The notes under the pieces are model-generated. The model was not told the origin of the DNA. It saw only the letters and a list, made by a program, of their open reading frames with translations, and made no database searches. A stretch of DNA of 64,000 nt from Elephas maximus indicus (Eukaryota; Chordata; Mammalia; Proboscidea; Elephantidae): NCBI RefSeq assembly GCF_024166365.1, contig NC_064825.1, forward strand, positions 105,848,480-105,912,479, read 5' to 3'. Below are positions 34,628 through 46,654 of the stretch, piece by piece (position 1 is the stretch's first letter; each line of letters starts with the position of its first letter). A program made the position numbers and the translations under genes.

Positions 34628-34792
34628 TATTATCTGTGTGGTATTTACTGATACTAAATGATCTGAGAGGAAAAGGCTGTGACTATTTTCCTACTTGAAA
34701 TCAACATAGATCCTAGAAAATGGGTGTACATCTAATACTGCACTCAGGATTTGATTCTGGACTGAAATAAAGGAATAAAACAAACAAACAAA

Positions 34793-34930
34793 CAGGAACT
34801 ATTGTGGTCAAGTCAATTCTAACTTATAACAACTGTATAGGACAGAGGAGACCTGCTCCATAGGGTTTCCAGTTTCAAGGAATGGCTGGTGGATTGGAAC
34901 TGCTGACCTTTTGGTTAGCAGACAAGTTGA
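34793..34930 (-). repeat. AfroSINE, minus, unit 2 only
   Basis: TTGTGGTCAAGTCAATTCTA, GGACAGAGGAGACCTGCTCC, GGCTGGTGGATTGGAACTGC, CTTTTGGTTAGCAGAC. The tRNA head is missing. The unit 1 counterpart (about 16560) has no SINE. Confidence 0.85.
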
Positions 34931-35394
34931 AATAGACAAATGGAGGAATAGATATTGTTAAAAAGAAAGCATCACTCTTAAAAGGAGTGAACACTTACAA
35001 GAGAAGAATTAAGACTCATGAAAGGACAAAAAACCCAAATCTTTAGGTATTGCTTTACAAATGACAGCATTTAATTAAAAAATAATTAAATTTTTATTAA
35101 TTGAATACAATTATACAAACTCAACCTTTTTGGTGATGAAATTATCCACATATAATATCAAATATTAAGATGTACCTTTTTTTTTTCTCAAGACAACAGG
35201 ATAGAAAGAGCAGAGATTTACCCTGTGTATTCTCCCAAAACTATCTATAGTAACTCTTCTTTCTTGAAAATGTTTGTTCTTTTTACTTAAGGAAAATAAA
35301 ACTTAATGTTATCATATTTTTATTTGAAATGTAAACATTCCTTCCCCAGAAGAAATCCAAATGGTTAAGGAATGCTTAACAATATTCTGACAGC
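34931..35394. other. Unit-2 flank, no gene seen
   Basis: It matches 16566-17042 of unit 1 (AAAGCATCACTCTTAA, TTTTTGGTGATGAAATTATC). Nothing coding. Confidence 0.5.
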
Positions 35395-35612
35395 ATTCTG
35401 GTGGCACGGTGGTTGAGCGCTCAGTTTCTAACCAAGAGGTCAGTGGTTCAAACACATGAGCCATTCTGTGGGAGGAAGATGTGGCAGTTTGCTTCTGTAA
35501 AGATTTACATCCTTGGGAACATTATGAAGCAGTCCTGCTCTATCTTATTGGGTCCTTAGGAGTCAGAAGCCACTTGAAGGCAATGGGTTTGGCTTTGGTT
35601 AACAATGCTTTG
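35395..35612 (+). repeat. AfroSINE, long form, counterpart of 17043-17250
   Basis: TTCTGGTGGCACGGTGGTTG head, GGAGGAAGATGTGGCAGTTT, ATTATGAAGCAGTCCTGCTC, GCAATGGGTTTGGCTTTGG tail. Confidence 0.85.
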
Positions 35613-36154
35613 TTTCACTTAGATGTTAGTCATTATCAATGTCCCCAATCTACCAAACCTCTCACTATGCTTGTATCTTTGAAGTAAATTAGAAACATAC
35701 ACCCTGAAATTAAATTGAAAACAATATGAACCTCAAACTTTATTATTTTATAAATTCTTTAATTTAAAAAATATTTTCTTTGAAATAAATATTTGCTGGG
35801 TTTCTCAATGGTTGTAAATTTGTTTAATGGACTGTTTTACTTTTAATATCTCATTAAAATATCGGAACTAAAATACATAAATATAATGCTTATTTGCTAA
35901 AATGTCTTTACTAGAAATGCAGTTTTCCTATAATATTATTTAGTATTCTTATGAAAACAATAACATCATTATTTAAAATCATTGTTAACAGTAAATTATA
36001 TTTAATACAGTTGGAAATATAAAGGAGCTGTTTTAATAAAACATCACATTAGCTACTCTATATTAAATATTAATTCCAATAATTTCATGATCTAAAGTTA
36101 AATATTAACATAAAACATTTCATATTTACCTTTCTCATTTGGGATTATAACAGC
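35613..36154. other. AT-rich unit-2 flank, no gene seen
   Basis: It matches about 17260-17600 with extra AT-rich sequence. No element recognised. Confidence 0.5.
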
Positions 36155-36345
36155 CCTGGTGGTGAAGTTGTTAAAGCGCTCCACTGCTAACCAAAGGCTG
36201 GCAGTTCAAACCCACTAGCCAATCTGCAGGCAAAAGACGTGGCAGTCAGCAGCTTCCATGAAGATTTGCAGCCTTTTCTACTTTGTCCTGCAGGGTCGAT
36301 AGGAGTTTACATTAACTCAGTGGGAGGGGGTTTGAGTTTTGGTTT
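36155..36345 (+). repeat. AfroSINE, counterpart of 17600-17815
   Basis: CCTGGTGGTGAAGTTGTTAA head, GCAGTTCAAACCCACTAGCC, CTACTTTGTCCTGCAGGGTC, AACTCAGTGGGAGGGGGTTT tail. Confidence 0.88.
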
Positions 36346-38561
36346 TTTTGGGATAATCTTGTTTTTCCCTCACTGAAGAGAGTTTTTAATACTTAAGTAT
36401 TTGAATTACTTGCACTGAAACAATTCATTTCATCATAGATATTCAATCCACCCTTAAAACAGTTCTTTTGGAATGGGGAATGCTCTTTAAATAAAAAGCA
36501 GTAATCTCTTTCCCCTGGGATCTCTTCCACCTGATGCAGTTAAATTTCTAATTAAACAAATCTCCTTGGCACTCTCTGATTTGGTTTATTTATTTATTTT
36601 CCCAGAGAGCTCTCACTCTACACAGAACACTTCCTATGCAGCCTCTCAATGGAATAGAGTGTGCAGGAAGTTTTATTTCTTAGACTTGAATAGGGTCCTG
36701 GATTACCCTTAACTGAGCAATACATTTGGAGGCCAAGCAAAATTGACACAAATCCAATCTTCCCCTTACCTATTAGGGCTGCTTCATATGGACCCTCTGT
36801 TGCTACTTGACTGAATCCCTTTTGCATTTTCCTGAAGTTGTTTTGCTTGTTTTCTCCTCTGAAATGGGTTCCTTGATCTTCATTCAGGAACTGGCTTTTG
36901 TGTAACAGTTGTAATAAACATTCTGAAAACAAACAAATATTTATATGTATGTATGTACATATATTTTACCTATAAAGTATATAACATATAATTTGTTTCT
37001 TCAAGACTACCTGGGAAAACTCAGAGCTGATTTTTGGGTGTATTAAATCTATGTCAAAAATATTTTTTTTTTCCCCAAGATTAATCCGAAAATGGGAAAT
37101 TTTTCTTTTCCTTGCAGCATTCTCTCCTCTCCCCAACTTCATTCCTTCTGTGAACCCATTTTTAAGATGTGAATCCTATTAAACTTCACTTAGGAGAAGA
37201 TAAGATTCTGATATAATTCCAACGGAGATGAGAGGCAAAATTCCAGGGCAATAGTCTGTCTATTGTTATAAAATACTTCCACTTCAAGACTTTAAATGTG
37301 TGTGACAGTAGTTTAAGAACATTGGCATGAAGCTAAATTTCCCCTTGTGAAAATAGGATGTTACTTCCTAATATTTGTAAACAGTGATTTCTAAGGGTTT
37401 ATAATTACCACCAATCTTGAGATTAGCGGTGGATTATATATACTTCCACTACTAATCTAATGGTTGTATAAAGTATCTCTCTATCAATCTCCAGAAAGAG
37501 AAAAACCCTATAATATTATAATAACAGAGAATTATTAGGGAAGTTAATTGAAGGGTATCTGGAACCATATATGACCTTGAAAACATGGAAGGTTAGTTAA
37601 GAGTAGGTGGTGAGCAAGGCCTCTCGTGGGAATCAGGTGTGGGAGAGCACAGCAGGGGGTGCAATGCCAGCCAGGACTGAGCTACAGTAGGTGCATATCC
37701 CAGGAGTAATTCAGATAAAAGGAAACTCTAAAGTCTCACAATATAATCAGTATTATATTGTGCATAAATAGCAGGATCTTCTAATGCCATAAATGGAAGA
37801 TTCAAATACAAATTAGAATTGATCATAGAATAAAGATAGCAAATGAATAGATGAAAACTGAGCTTTTAAGATAATTGTTATTTGGATACTTGAGAAGTCC
37901 TTGAGCAGGAAAAGATAAATTTTTATGAATATTTCATACTACAGCAGGAGAGACTCCAAATGGTACACTAGTTCAGCTATTTTAGAAAATTAAACCATAG
38001 AATAATTCTAAGATAAATATTTTTTAGAAAATGATTTTGGAGTAATAAAGGTTTCTACTTACAACTAAACATTTTGAATGCAGGACACAAATGATTGATA
38101 AAAAATCAACTATGTAAAGTTAAATAATTGTGTATGTTAAAAATAAACAGGAACCAAACTACTGTCAAAAAGTAATTAATAAAGTGTGGGATAATAATTA
38201 TAAATCATGTCTCAGAGAAAGTACCAATTTCCCTTATAAATACATTATTCTTAAGTATGAAGAAGTGAAAAATGCAAATAGAAAAATGTACCAAATATGT
38301 AAGGTAACACTTCACATAAAAAGGGAGTAAAATCATCCCTAAAATATATGAAAATACATTCAACATCATAAAAAAGAAAGAAATTTTAAACTGCACAGCA
38401 TTTATTTATAAAGAATATACATTATCTTGGGAAAATATGTATCTTTTTATATATAACTTTTGGTTCAAGTCCTCTGAAGGAGTTGGAAACCATTGACTAA
38501 TATCACAATTGTATCTAGTCTTTGGTGGCACAAATAATTTGTGCTCCACTCCTAACATAAA
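36346..38561. other. Unit-2 end and unassigned AT-rich stretch
   Basis: Up to about 37315 it matches unit 1 (17816-18728). From 37316 I see no gene. Around 37930-38440 the A-rich sequence, with AAATATATGAAAATACATTC, weakly resembles an ancient L1 ORF2 fragment on the + strand. Longest frames are under 70 codons. Confidence 0.45.
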
Positions 38562-38838
38562 GATCCCTGGTGGCGCAGTGCATAATATCTCAGGATAGTT
38601 CTACTGTGTCCTGTATGGTCACTATTGTTGAAATTGACTTATTGGCAAAGGGTTTGGTGCGTTTGGGGTACTAACTTAAAGACTGGCAGTTCAAACCCAC
38701 CTGCAACACAGCACAACACAGACCTGGTGACACGCTCCTGTTAAGAATACATTCAAGAAAACCCTATAGAGACGTTCAACTCTGTAACACATGGAGTCTC
38801 CGTGAGTTGGAATCGATTTGACAGCAACATTTTGGGGG
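38562..38838 (+). repeat. AfroSINE pair or rearranged SINE, outer end of left inverted arm
   Basis: A truncated SINE (CCCTGGTGGCGCAGTG, then GGATAGTTCTACTGTGTCCT and GGGTTTGGTGCGTTTGGGG) is followed by a second, long-form body (GGCAGTTCAAACCCACCTGC, CAAGAAAACCCTATAGAGAC, GAGTTGGAATCGATTTGACA). The second SINE has an inverted counterpart at 60637-60820, with the same GCAACACAG and TCAAGAAAACCCTAT details. Confidence 0.8.
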
Positions 38839-39872
38839 GATACTTAGTCTTTAAATGAATAAAACATGCGCACATATGAATTTATCCAATAAACTATATT
38901 CCAGTATAGTTTGTAATTGCAAAAGATTATAAGTCAATTAAGTGTTAATTATTAAGTGGATTGTCTTTCTCTGACTTAATGAGTTTTCATTTTAATACTC
39001 TCATCATTCTTTTCTTTTTCACAGCTATTTGATGCCTCTAAAAATACTTTTTAAGAAAGGTATCCAGATTTTTCTAATGGTTGAAGCAGGAACTTTGGGT
39101 TGCTGTGACACATTGAATTTTAACTACAAATAGAAGTTCTTTCTTTGTTTTAAATGTTAGTAACTTTACATGATTTGAGTTTAAGTCTGTTCAATCGTAA
39201 TATTTTCGTTTGTTTCCTCAAATTGGTTTATTTGACTAAATTAAAATTTAGGTTCCAGAGGGTGGAGCTGACATGGCACCACAACATCCCTCCACAATAA
39301 AGACTGGAAAAACTAAGTAAAACAGAGACAAACATCAATCCTGGAACCCTAAGCATTAAATGAAGAGAAAATAACTCAGCCAAGCACCAAATGGAATAAG
39401 AAACTGACAGAGAACAAAGAGCAAGGAGAGATCAGCCTGAATCTGGGATGCAATATTGTACCAGCCAGATACCAACATAGGAATGAACTCTCAAGGGGTA
39501 TTCAAAACCAAAAGATATACAACAGGGAACCAAATAGGTTAATCTGTAAATTACAACAATGTCAGAACAAGAAAATACAGAATAAATTGTGTAGGTATAG
39601 AACTCCTTAATGGAGAGGAAGGCAAGGCGATACCAAGTAATAATAGACTTATTCAAACCTAGGAAGACAAGGGTAAATTTGAAGAAAATTACAAGGAAAG
39701 TTTACAGATCTATGCATCAAAATGAAGAAAAAGATAAACTCTAAGTAAAAACAAAATCTACGAAAACAAAAGAAATGCAAAAAAAAATCCACGAACGAAA
39801 TTCAGTACATGAGAGTAAGAGGAACAAAGAAAATGTCTGCACCACAAAAATAAAAAAAAAAAAAACTATAAA

Positions 39873-42800
39873 ATGACAGCAATAAACTCAATAATTACAC
39901 TGAACGTAAAAGGCCTAAATGCACCTATAAAGAAACAGAGAGTGACAGAATGGATAAGAAAACAGGATCCATTATTCTGCTGTCTATAAGAGACACACCT
40001 TAGAAATAAAGACATAAATTTATTAAAAATCAAAGGATGGAAAAAATACATTAAGCAAACAGCAACCAAAAAAAGCAGAACTGGCAATAGTACTTTCAGA
40101 TAACACAGATTTTAAAACAAAATCCACCATAAAAGACAAAGAAGGGCACTATATAATGATTGAAGAGATGATCCATCATGAAGACATAATCATAATAAAC
40201 ATTTATGCCCCTGTGACAGGGCTCCAAAATACACAAAACAAACTCTAACAGCACTGAAAAGAGAAATTGACAGTTCCACAATAATAGTAGGAGACTTCAA
40301 CACACCATTCTTGGAAAAGGACAGACCATCTAGAGAGCAACTCAAAAAAGATACAAAAAATCTAACGGACGCAATCAAACAACTTGACCTCATACACATA
40401 TATACAACACTCCACACAACAGCTGCAAAGCACACATTCTTTTCCAATGCACATGGAACAATTTCTAGAGTAGACCACATCTTAGGACACAAAACAACCA
40501 TCAACAAAATTTGAAACATTGAAATAATACAAAGTATCTTCTCTGATCACAACACCACCAGAGTAGAAATTAACAACAGGAAGAGCAAGGGAAAAAATCA
40601 ATTACATGGAAACTGTATAACATCCTGCTTAAAAACCACTGGACGATAAAAGAAATCAAAGATGGAACCAAAAAATTCCTAGAATCAAATGAGAATGAAA
40701 ACTCTTCATACCAAAACTTTTGGGACACAACAAAGGTAGTCCTCAGTGGTCAATTTATAGCAATAGATGCACACATCAGAAAAGAAGAAAGGGACAAATT
40801 CAAAACATTAGCTACACAATTCAAGCAAATAGAAAGAGAACAGCAAAAGAAGCCCACAGCCAAGAGAAGAAGGGAAATAATAAATATCAGAACAGAAATA
40901 AATGAAATAGAGAATAGAAAAACAATAGAAAGAATCAATAAAACCAAAAGTTGGTTTTTTGAAGGATCAACAAAATCGACAAACTACCGGTCAAACTGAC
41001 AAGAGAAAAACAGAAGAAATGAAATGGAGGACACTACAACAGGCTCAAGTGAAACAAAAAGAATCATAACAGAATATTATGCAGAGTATTATGAAAACCT
41101 TGAGGAAATAGACAAATTTCTAGAAACACACTACCTGCCTAAACTAACACAAAATGATGTTGGAAATCTGAACAGAACTATAACAAGAGAGTGAAAAGGT
41201 AAAAAAAAAAAAAAACTCCCAAGGGCGGGGGTGGAACCTAACCTAGATGGCTTCACTGGATAATTCTACCAGACATTCACAGAAAAGCTTACTCCAGTAC
41301 TACTCAAACTATTTCAAAACTCAAAAAAGGAAGGGATACTTCCAAATTTATTCTATGAAGCCAGCATAACCCTGACACCAAAATGAGGCAAAGACACCAT
41401 TAAAAGAGTGAAAAATACAGACCAATATCTCTCATGAATATAGATGCAAAAATTCTCAACAATACTCAAGTCAATAGAATTCATCATAATAATAATAAAA
41501 AAAAAATACACCACAACCAAGTAGGATTCATACCGGGTATGCAATCATGGTTCAACATTAGAAAATCAATGGACATAATCCACTACATACATAAAAGAAA
41601 AGAATCACATGATCCTCTCAATTGACTTAGAAAAGGCATTCGGCAATGTCCAGTACCCATTCCTGATAAAAACTCTCAATAAAATACGTATAGAAGGAAA
41701 ATTCCTCAACATAATAAAAGGCATGAATATAAAACCAACAACCAACATCATTCTTAATGGAGAAAGGCTGAAAACATTCCCTTTGAGAACAGGAACAAGA
41801 CAAGGATGTCCTTTATCATCACTACTATTTATCATTGTGCTGGAAGTCCTACATACAGCAATAAAGCAAGAAAAAGAAATAAAAAATACATATGGCAATA
41901 AAGCAAGAAAAAGAAATAAAGGGCATCCAAATTCATAATGAAGAAGTAAAACTGTCCCTATTTGGGGATGATATGATACTGTACCTAGAAAATACAAAAG
42001 ATTTCACAAGAAAACTGCTGGAACTTACAGAAAGTGGCAGGAGTGAAGCAGGATACAAGATAAACACAAAAATCAGTTCAATTCCTAAACACCAATAAAG
42101 AGAACGATTAAAAGGATATCAGGAAAACAATACCATTTATAATAGTCCCTAAAAAAAAAATAAAATACTTAGGAACAAATCTAACCAGGGTGGTAAAAAG
42201 ACCTATACAAAGAAAACTACAAAACACTATCGCCTGAAACCAAAAGAGATCTATATAAATGGAAAAACGTAGCATGCTCATGCACAGGTAGACTCAACGT
42301 TGTGAAAATGACAATTCTACCCAAAACGATTTACAAATATAATGCAATCTGGATTCAAATACCAACAACATTCTTCAAAGAGATGGAAAAACTAATCATT
42401 AATTTTATATGGAAAGGGAAGAAGCCTTGGATAAGTAAAGCACTATTGAAGAAAAGAATAAAGTAGGAAGATTCCCACTACCAGGCTTCAGGACCTACTA
42501 TACAGCTACAGTAGTCAAAACAGTCTGATACGGGTGCAATGACAGATACACTGACCAATGGAACAGAATTGAGAACCCAGATGTAAATCCATCCATCTTG
42601 GAACCTCTATGGGGCAGTTCTACTCTGTCCTATAGGGTTGCTATGAGTCGGAATCAACTCGACGGCAGTGGGTTTGGTTTTTTTGGCTGGTCACCTGATC
42701 TTCGACCAGGGCCCAAAGTCCATCATATAGGGGAAAGACAGTTTCTTTAACAAATAATGCTGGCAAAACTGGATGTCCATCTCAAAAAAAAAAAAATGAA

Positions 42801-43790
42801 CCAAGATCCATACCTCACACCATATAAAAAGCTAATTCAAAATGGATCAAAGATCTAAATATAAAGCCCAAAACTCTAAGGATCATAGAAGAAAAAATAG
42901 GATCAAATGCTAATGCACTGCATTAACAGGATACAAACCATAAGTAATAGCCCACAAGCTGCAGAAGACAAGCTAGATAACTGGTATCTTCTAAAAATCA
43001 AACACTTATGTTCATCAACATACTTCACCAAAACAGTAAAAAGAGAACTTACATACTGGGAAAAAAAAATTTGCATATGACTAATCCAACAAAGGTCTAA
43101 TTTCTAAAATCTACAGGAAAATCCAACACCTCTACAACAAAAAGATGAATAATCCAATTACAAAATGGGCAAAAGAAATGAACAGACACTTCAACAAATA
43201 AGACATTCAAGCCGCTAAAAGACACGTGAGGAAATGCTCGCAATCACTAGCCATTAAAAAAAAAAAAAAAATTAGACAGATGCAAATCAAAACCACAATG
43301 AGATACCATCTTACCCCCGGATTACCGGCAGGAATCAAAAAAACAGAAAATAATATATGTTGGAGAGGCTGCAGGGAGATCGCAACTCTGATGCACTGCT
43401 GATGCACTGCTGATGCAAATGCAAAATGATACAACCATAGGGCTCTTCCTTAGAAAGCTCGAAACAGAAACACCATTTGATCCAGCAATCCCACTCCTAG
43501 GAATACATCCAAGAGAAATAAGAGTTGTCACATCAGTAGACATATGAACACCCATGTTCATTGCAGCATTGTTCACAATAGCAAAAGGATGGAAATAAAC
43601 CAGATGCTCATCATCAGGTGAGTGGATAAACAAACTGTGGTACATACACACAATGGAGCACTAAGCAACAATAAAGAACAATGATGAATCTGTGAAGCAT
43701 CTCACAACGTGGATGAATCTGGAGGGCATTATGCTGAGTGAAATAAGTCAATCACAAAAGGACAAAAGTTGTATGAGACCAGTGCTGTAA
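39873..43790 (+). pseudogene. L1 ORF2 pseudogene
   Basis: It starts ATGACAGCAATAAACTCAAT (endonuclease N-terminus, with ITLNVKGLNAPIKKQRV) and includes GDFNTPFLEKD near 40290-40320. The RT catalytic box at 41961-41972 reads FGDD where FADD is usual. The end, with KDKSCMRPVL and a stop, is at 43790. Many frameshifts, A-runs (41208) and a nested SINE fragment (42600-42685) break it into frames of at most 130 codons. It is more diverged than the L1s at 20070 and 50773, so it looks like an older subfamily. Confidence 0.85.
42600..42685 (+). repeat. AfroSINE 3' half, nested in L1 ORF2
   Basis: AACCTCTATGGGGCAGTTCT, GTCCTATAGGGTTGCTATGA, CGACGGCAGTGGGTTTGG. Only the 3' half is present; the tRNA head is missing. 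The tail is close to the SINE consensus, so it is a young copy. Confidence 0.9.
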
Positions 43791-44705
43791 TAACTCATGA
43801 AAAGGTTTACACACACAAAAAAAACAATCTTTGATGGTTACCAGGGAGGAGAAGAGTGAGGATGGAAAGACACTAAATAGATAATAGATAAATGGTAACT
43901 TTGGTGAAGGGTAATACAGTACACAATTCTGGGGAAGCCAGCACAACTTCTACAAGGCATCATCATGGAAGCTCCATAGACACATTCAAACTCCCTGAGG
44001 GATGGAATTGTTGGGCTGAGGGCTGTGGGGACCATGGTCTCAGGGAACTTCTAGCTCAATTGGCATAACATAGTTTATAAAGAAAATGCCTATATTCTAT
44101 TTTGGTGAGGAGTGTCTGGGATCTTAATATCCTGTGAGCAGCCATCTAAGATACTCACTGGTCTCACTCCTTTGTTAGCAAGGGAGAATGAAAACTGAAG
44201 ATACAAGGGAAAGATTAGTCTAGAGGACTAATGGACCACATCTACCAGGGCCTCCACCAGACCGAGTCCAGTACAACCAGTTGGTGCCTGGCTACCTCCA
44301 CTCACTGCTCTGACAGGGATCACAACAGAACTGGAGAATAATGTACAACAAAATTCTAATTCACAATAAAACTCTAACTCAGACTCACTGGCCTGACATA
44401 GACTGGAGAGTATGGCCCCTGGACACCACAGTAGCACAGTAATGAAGCCACTCCTGACGTTTGATCTTCATCCAAAGATTGGACGGGCCCATAAAACAAA
44501 ACAAGACCAAAAGGGCACACCAGCCCAGGGACAAGGACTAGGAAGAAGGGGCAGGAGGGGACAGGAAAGGTGGTAATAGGGAACCCAAAATTAAAAAGGG
44601 AGAGTGTTGTCATGTTGTGGGGTCGTTAACCAATATTATAGAAGAGTTTGTGTACTAACTGCTAAATGAGAAGCTAGTTTCTTCTGTAAACCTTCATCTA
44701 AAATA

Positions 44706-44877
44706 ACCGAAAACCAAACCAAACCCACTGCCCTCGAGTCGATTCCAACTCATAGTGACCCTATAGGACAGAGTAGAACTGCCCCATAGAGTTTCCAAGG
44801 AGCACCTGGCAGATTCGACCTGCCGACCTCTTGGTTAGCAGCCGTAGCACTTAACCACTACGCCACCAGGTTTTCCT
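44706..44877 (-). repeat. AfroSINE, full length, minus, with 12-bp TSD
   Basis: A complete SINE: CCCTCGAGTCGATTCCAACT, GGACAGAGTAGAACTGCCCC, GCACTTAACCACTACGCC. TCATCTAAAATA flanks it at 44694-44705 and 44878-44889. It sits in the 3' end of the L1 at 39253. Confidence 0.93.
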
Positions 44878-45254
44878 CATCTAAAATACAATTTAAAAAA
44901 TAATCAAAATAAATAAAATTTAGGATGCTATTTACCAAAGGACATTTAGGGAGTTAAAAGTAAAGCCTATGAATGGGAAGATAGTTTCAAGATATGTAAC
45001 TGACAGAGAGATTATAACCCTAATGTAAAAGAAAATGTCAAATAAATAAGACTAAAGAGAATTCTAAATAAAATTGAAGAAATGACACCTGAGGCACTTT
45101 ACAAGAGAAAATTCATAAACATGTTAAAACATGCCTTTTTTTTACCTGTATAATTATAAACACTGAAATTGATACTACAGTGATATATTGTACAACAAGC
45201 TAATAGTAAATATCATAAAGGATGATAATATTGAGTGCTGGTCAGGAAGTAGAA

Positions 45255-45430
45255 ACCCTGGTGGTGTAGTGGTTAAGTGCTACAGCTGCTAACCAAAGGA
45301 TCGGCAGTTCTAATCTGCCAGGCGCTCCTTGGAAACACTATGGGGCAGTTCTACTCTGTCCTACAGTGTCGCTATGAGTCGGAATTGACTCGACGGCACT
45401 GGGTTTGGTTTTTGGTTTTTGGTTTTTTTT
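45255..45430 (+). repeat. AfroSINE, full length, 15-bp perfect TSD
   Basis: This is the best SINE copy in the window, about 176 bp. The head ACCCTGGTGGTGTAGTGGTT holds the Pol III A box. AGTTCTAATCTGCC fits a B box with one change from GTTCGAATC. The body is GGGGCAGTTCTACTCTGTCC, and the tail GAATTGACTCGACGGCACTG ends in repeated GGTTTTT. GGTCAGGAAGTAGAA is repeated exactly at 45240-45254 and 45431-45445. The inverted paralogous site at about 50440-50460 has the target once and no SINE. Confidence 0.96.
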
Positions 45431-45966
45431 GGTCAGGAAGTAGAACATCACATTGGAAATTTCAAACATTCTTACTACAAGTATAAACTGATACATCCAT
45501 TTAAAAAAAAGATTATTTGAGACCTGAATAAATGCCTGATAGTTTTAGGAGTAGACGCCACTCTAATGAGTTCCCATGTGCAGAATAACAGTGTGCATGT
45601 CCCAAAATGGAAACATCCCAAATATCCACCATAGTAGAATGCATTTTGAAAGACTCTGAATATTTATACCATGAAGTAATAAATAGAATTAAATTGAACA
45701 AACTGTAAATATATGCAATATGAATAATTCATAAGCATAAAATATTCATCAAAATTAAAACAGAATACACACTGCACGGCTTCTTTTATAAGAAGTTTGC
45801 ATCAAGTAAATATTAATTTGTATTTTTTACAGGTATAAATACACAGGAAAAATATATACAAAAGTACATGTATGATCATAATAAATGACACCCTTTTGGA
45901 TATTGCTGGGACAGGAAGGAGGTGAGATTAGGAAAGGGTTAGTAATTGACTTGTACAGTGCTGGTA

Positions 45967-46155
45967 ATGCTCTGGAGCCCTGGTGATAGAGTGGTTCAGA
46001 GCTTGGCTATTAATCAAAATGTCAGCATTTTGAACCCACCAGGCGCCCCTTGTAAATCCTATGGGGCAGTTCTACTCTGTCTTAGAGGGTGCTATGAGTC
46101 AGAATCGACTGGGCAGCAAAGTGTTGCTTTTATTTATTTTTTATTTTTGGTAACA
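45967..46155 (+). repeat. AfroSINE, plus
   Basis: GGAGCCCTGGTGATAGAGTG head, GAACCCACCAGGCGCCCC, GGGGCAGTTCTACTCTGTCT, GAATCGACTGGGCAGC tail. Absent from the matching place in the right arm (about 49930). Confidence 0.93.
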
Positions 46156-46405
46156 TTCCATGTATTAATCTAGTTGATAGTTACATGAGTGTTTCTATAA
46201 TTTTTTAGAAATTAATTAGCAATGTATTTTCATTAATATTTTACTGACTTTCTAGTGAAATTTTACAAAGCAATTTAGGGTCCCATTTTACAATTTCCAC
46301 ACAAATTTTTCAGTGACATTATTTACATTTATCACAATGTGTCAATATTCTCTTTATTAATGTTTTGTTTGTTCCATTTCTAGTACTCTAGTTTCCCTGC
46401 CTCCT

Positions 46406-46654
46406 TATCTTCTTTTCTTTTGAGAAATTGTTGACATTTTGGTTTCATACTGCTGGTTTTTAAGTAGAGCACAGATCATACAGGTAATATGATATATTTT
46501 GTGGGCCACTCTGCTTTTTCACTTAAAGGTGATCTCAGGGGAAAGGCTTAGTTCAACCTTTAAAGAGTGTCTCTAGGTTATAGTCTCAGGGAGTCCTCTG
46601 TCCTCGACTGCCAGTCTCTCTGGCTTTTATATATATTACATATAAAATCAGTTG
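46406..46654. other. Short segment between left arm and RTE
   Basis: No gene. It has no counterpart in the right arm, which ends where the RTE begins at 49682. Confidence 0.4.

Larger units (their letters stand above)
19225..37315. repeat. Segmental duplication unit 2 (intact OR unit)
   Basis: Colinear with 7376-18735 (anchors are given under unit 1). It differs by insertion of an L1 (20070-27612), a longer RTE block with extra SINEs (28100-29087), a Tigger1 (32603-34627) and a SINE (34793-34930), and by loss of the segment matching 15215-16459. It lacks the unit 1 L1. Confidence 0.85.
39253..44910 (+). mobile_element. L1 with ORF1-region deletion, flanked by TSDs
   Basis: The target duplication is AAATTAAAATTTAGG at 39238-39252 and AAATAAAATTTAGG at 44911-44924. 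The 5' end (AGGGTGGAGCTGACATGGC) looks like an L1 start and shares AACCCTAAGCATTAAA with the 5' region of the L1 at 20070. ORF2 begins only about 620 bp in (39873), against about 2750 bp in that other copy. Most of the 5' UTR and ORF1 is therefore absent. The ORF2 remnant spans 39873-43790, and two SINEs are nested at 42600 and 44706. Inactive. Confidence 0.9.
38665..46405. repeat. Left arm of an inverted duplication (with later L1 and SINE insertions)
   Basis: Two blocks, 38665-39072 and 44928-46405, match in inverted order the blocks 60820-60414 and 50772-49682. Examples: ATAAAACATGCGCACATATG against the reverse complement ATAAAACATGCACACATATG, and TCAGTGACATTATTTACATT against TCAGTGACATTAGTTACATT. 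The arm consists largely of old repeat-derived DNA (L1M-like). The L1 at 39253-44910 and the SINEs at 45255 and 45967 entered this arm later. Confidence 0.75.

Noticed and set aside
45255-45330. tRNA-like heads of the SINEs as possible tRNA genes
   Set aside because: They keep A/B-box-like sequence but cannot form a proper cloverleaf and continue into the SINE body.
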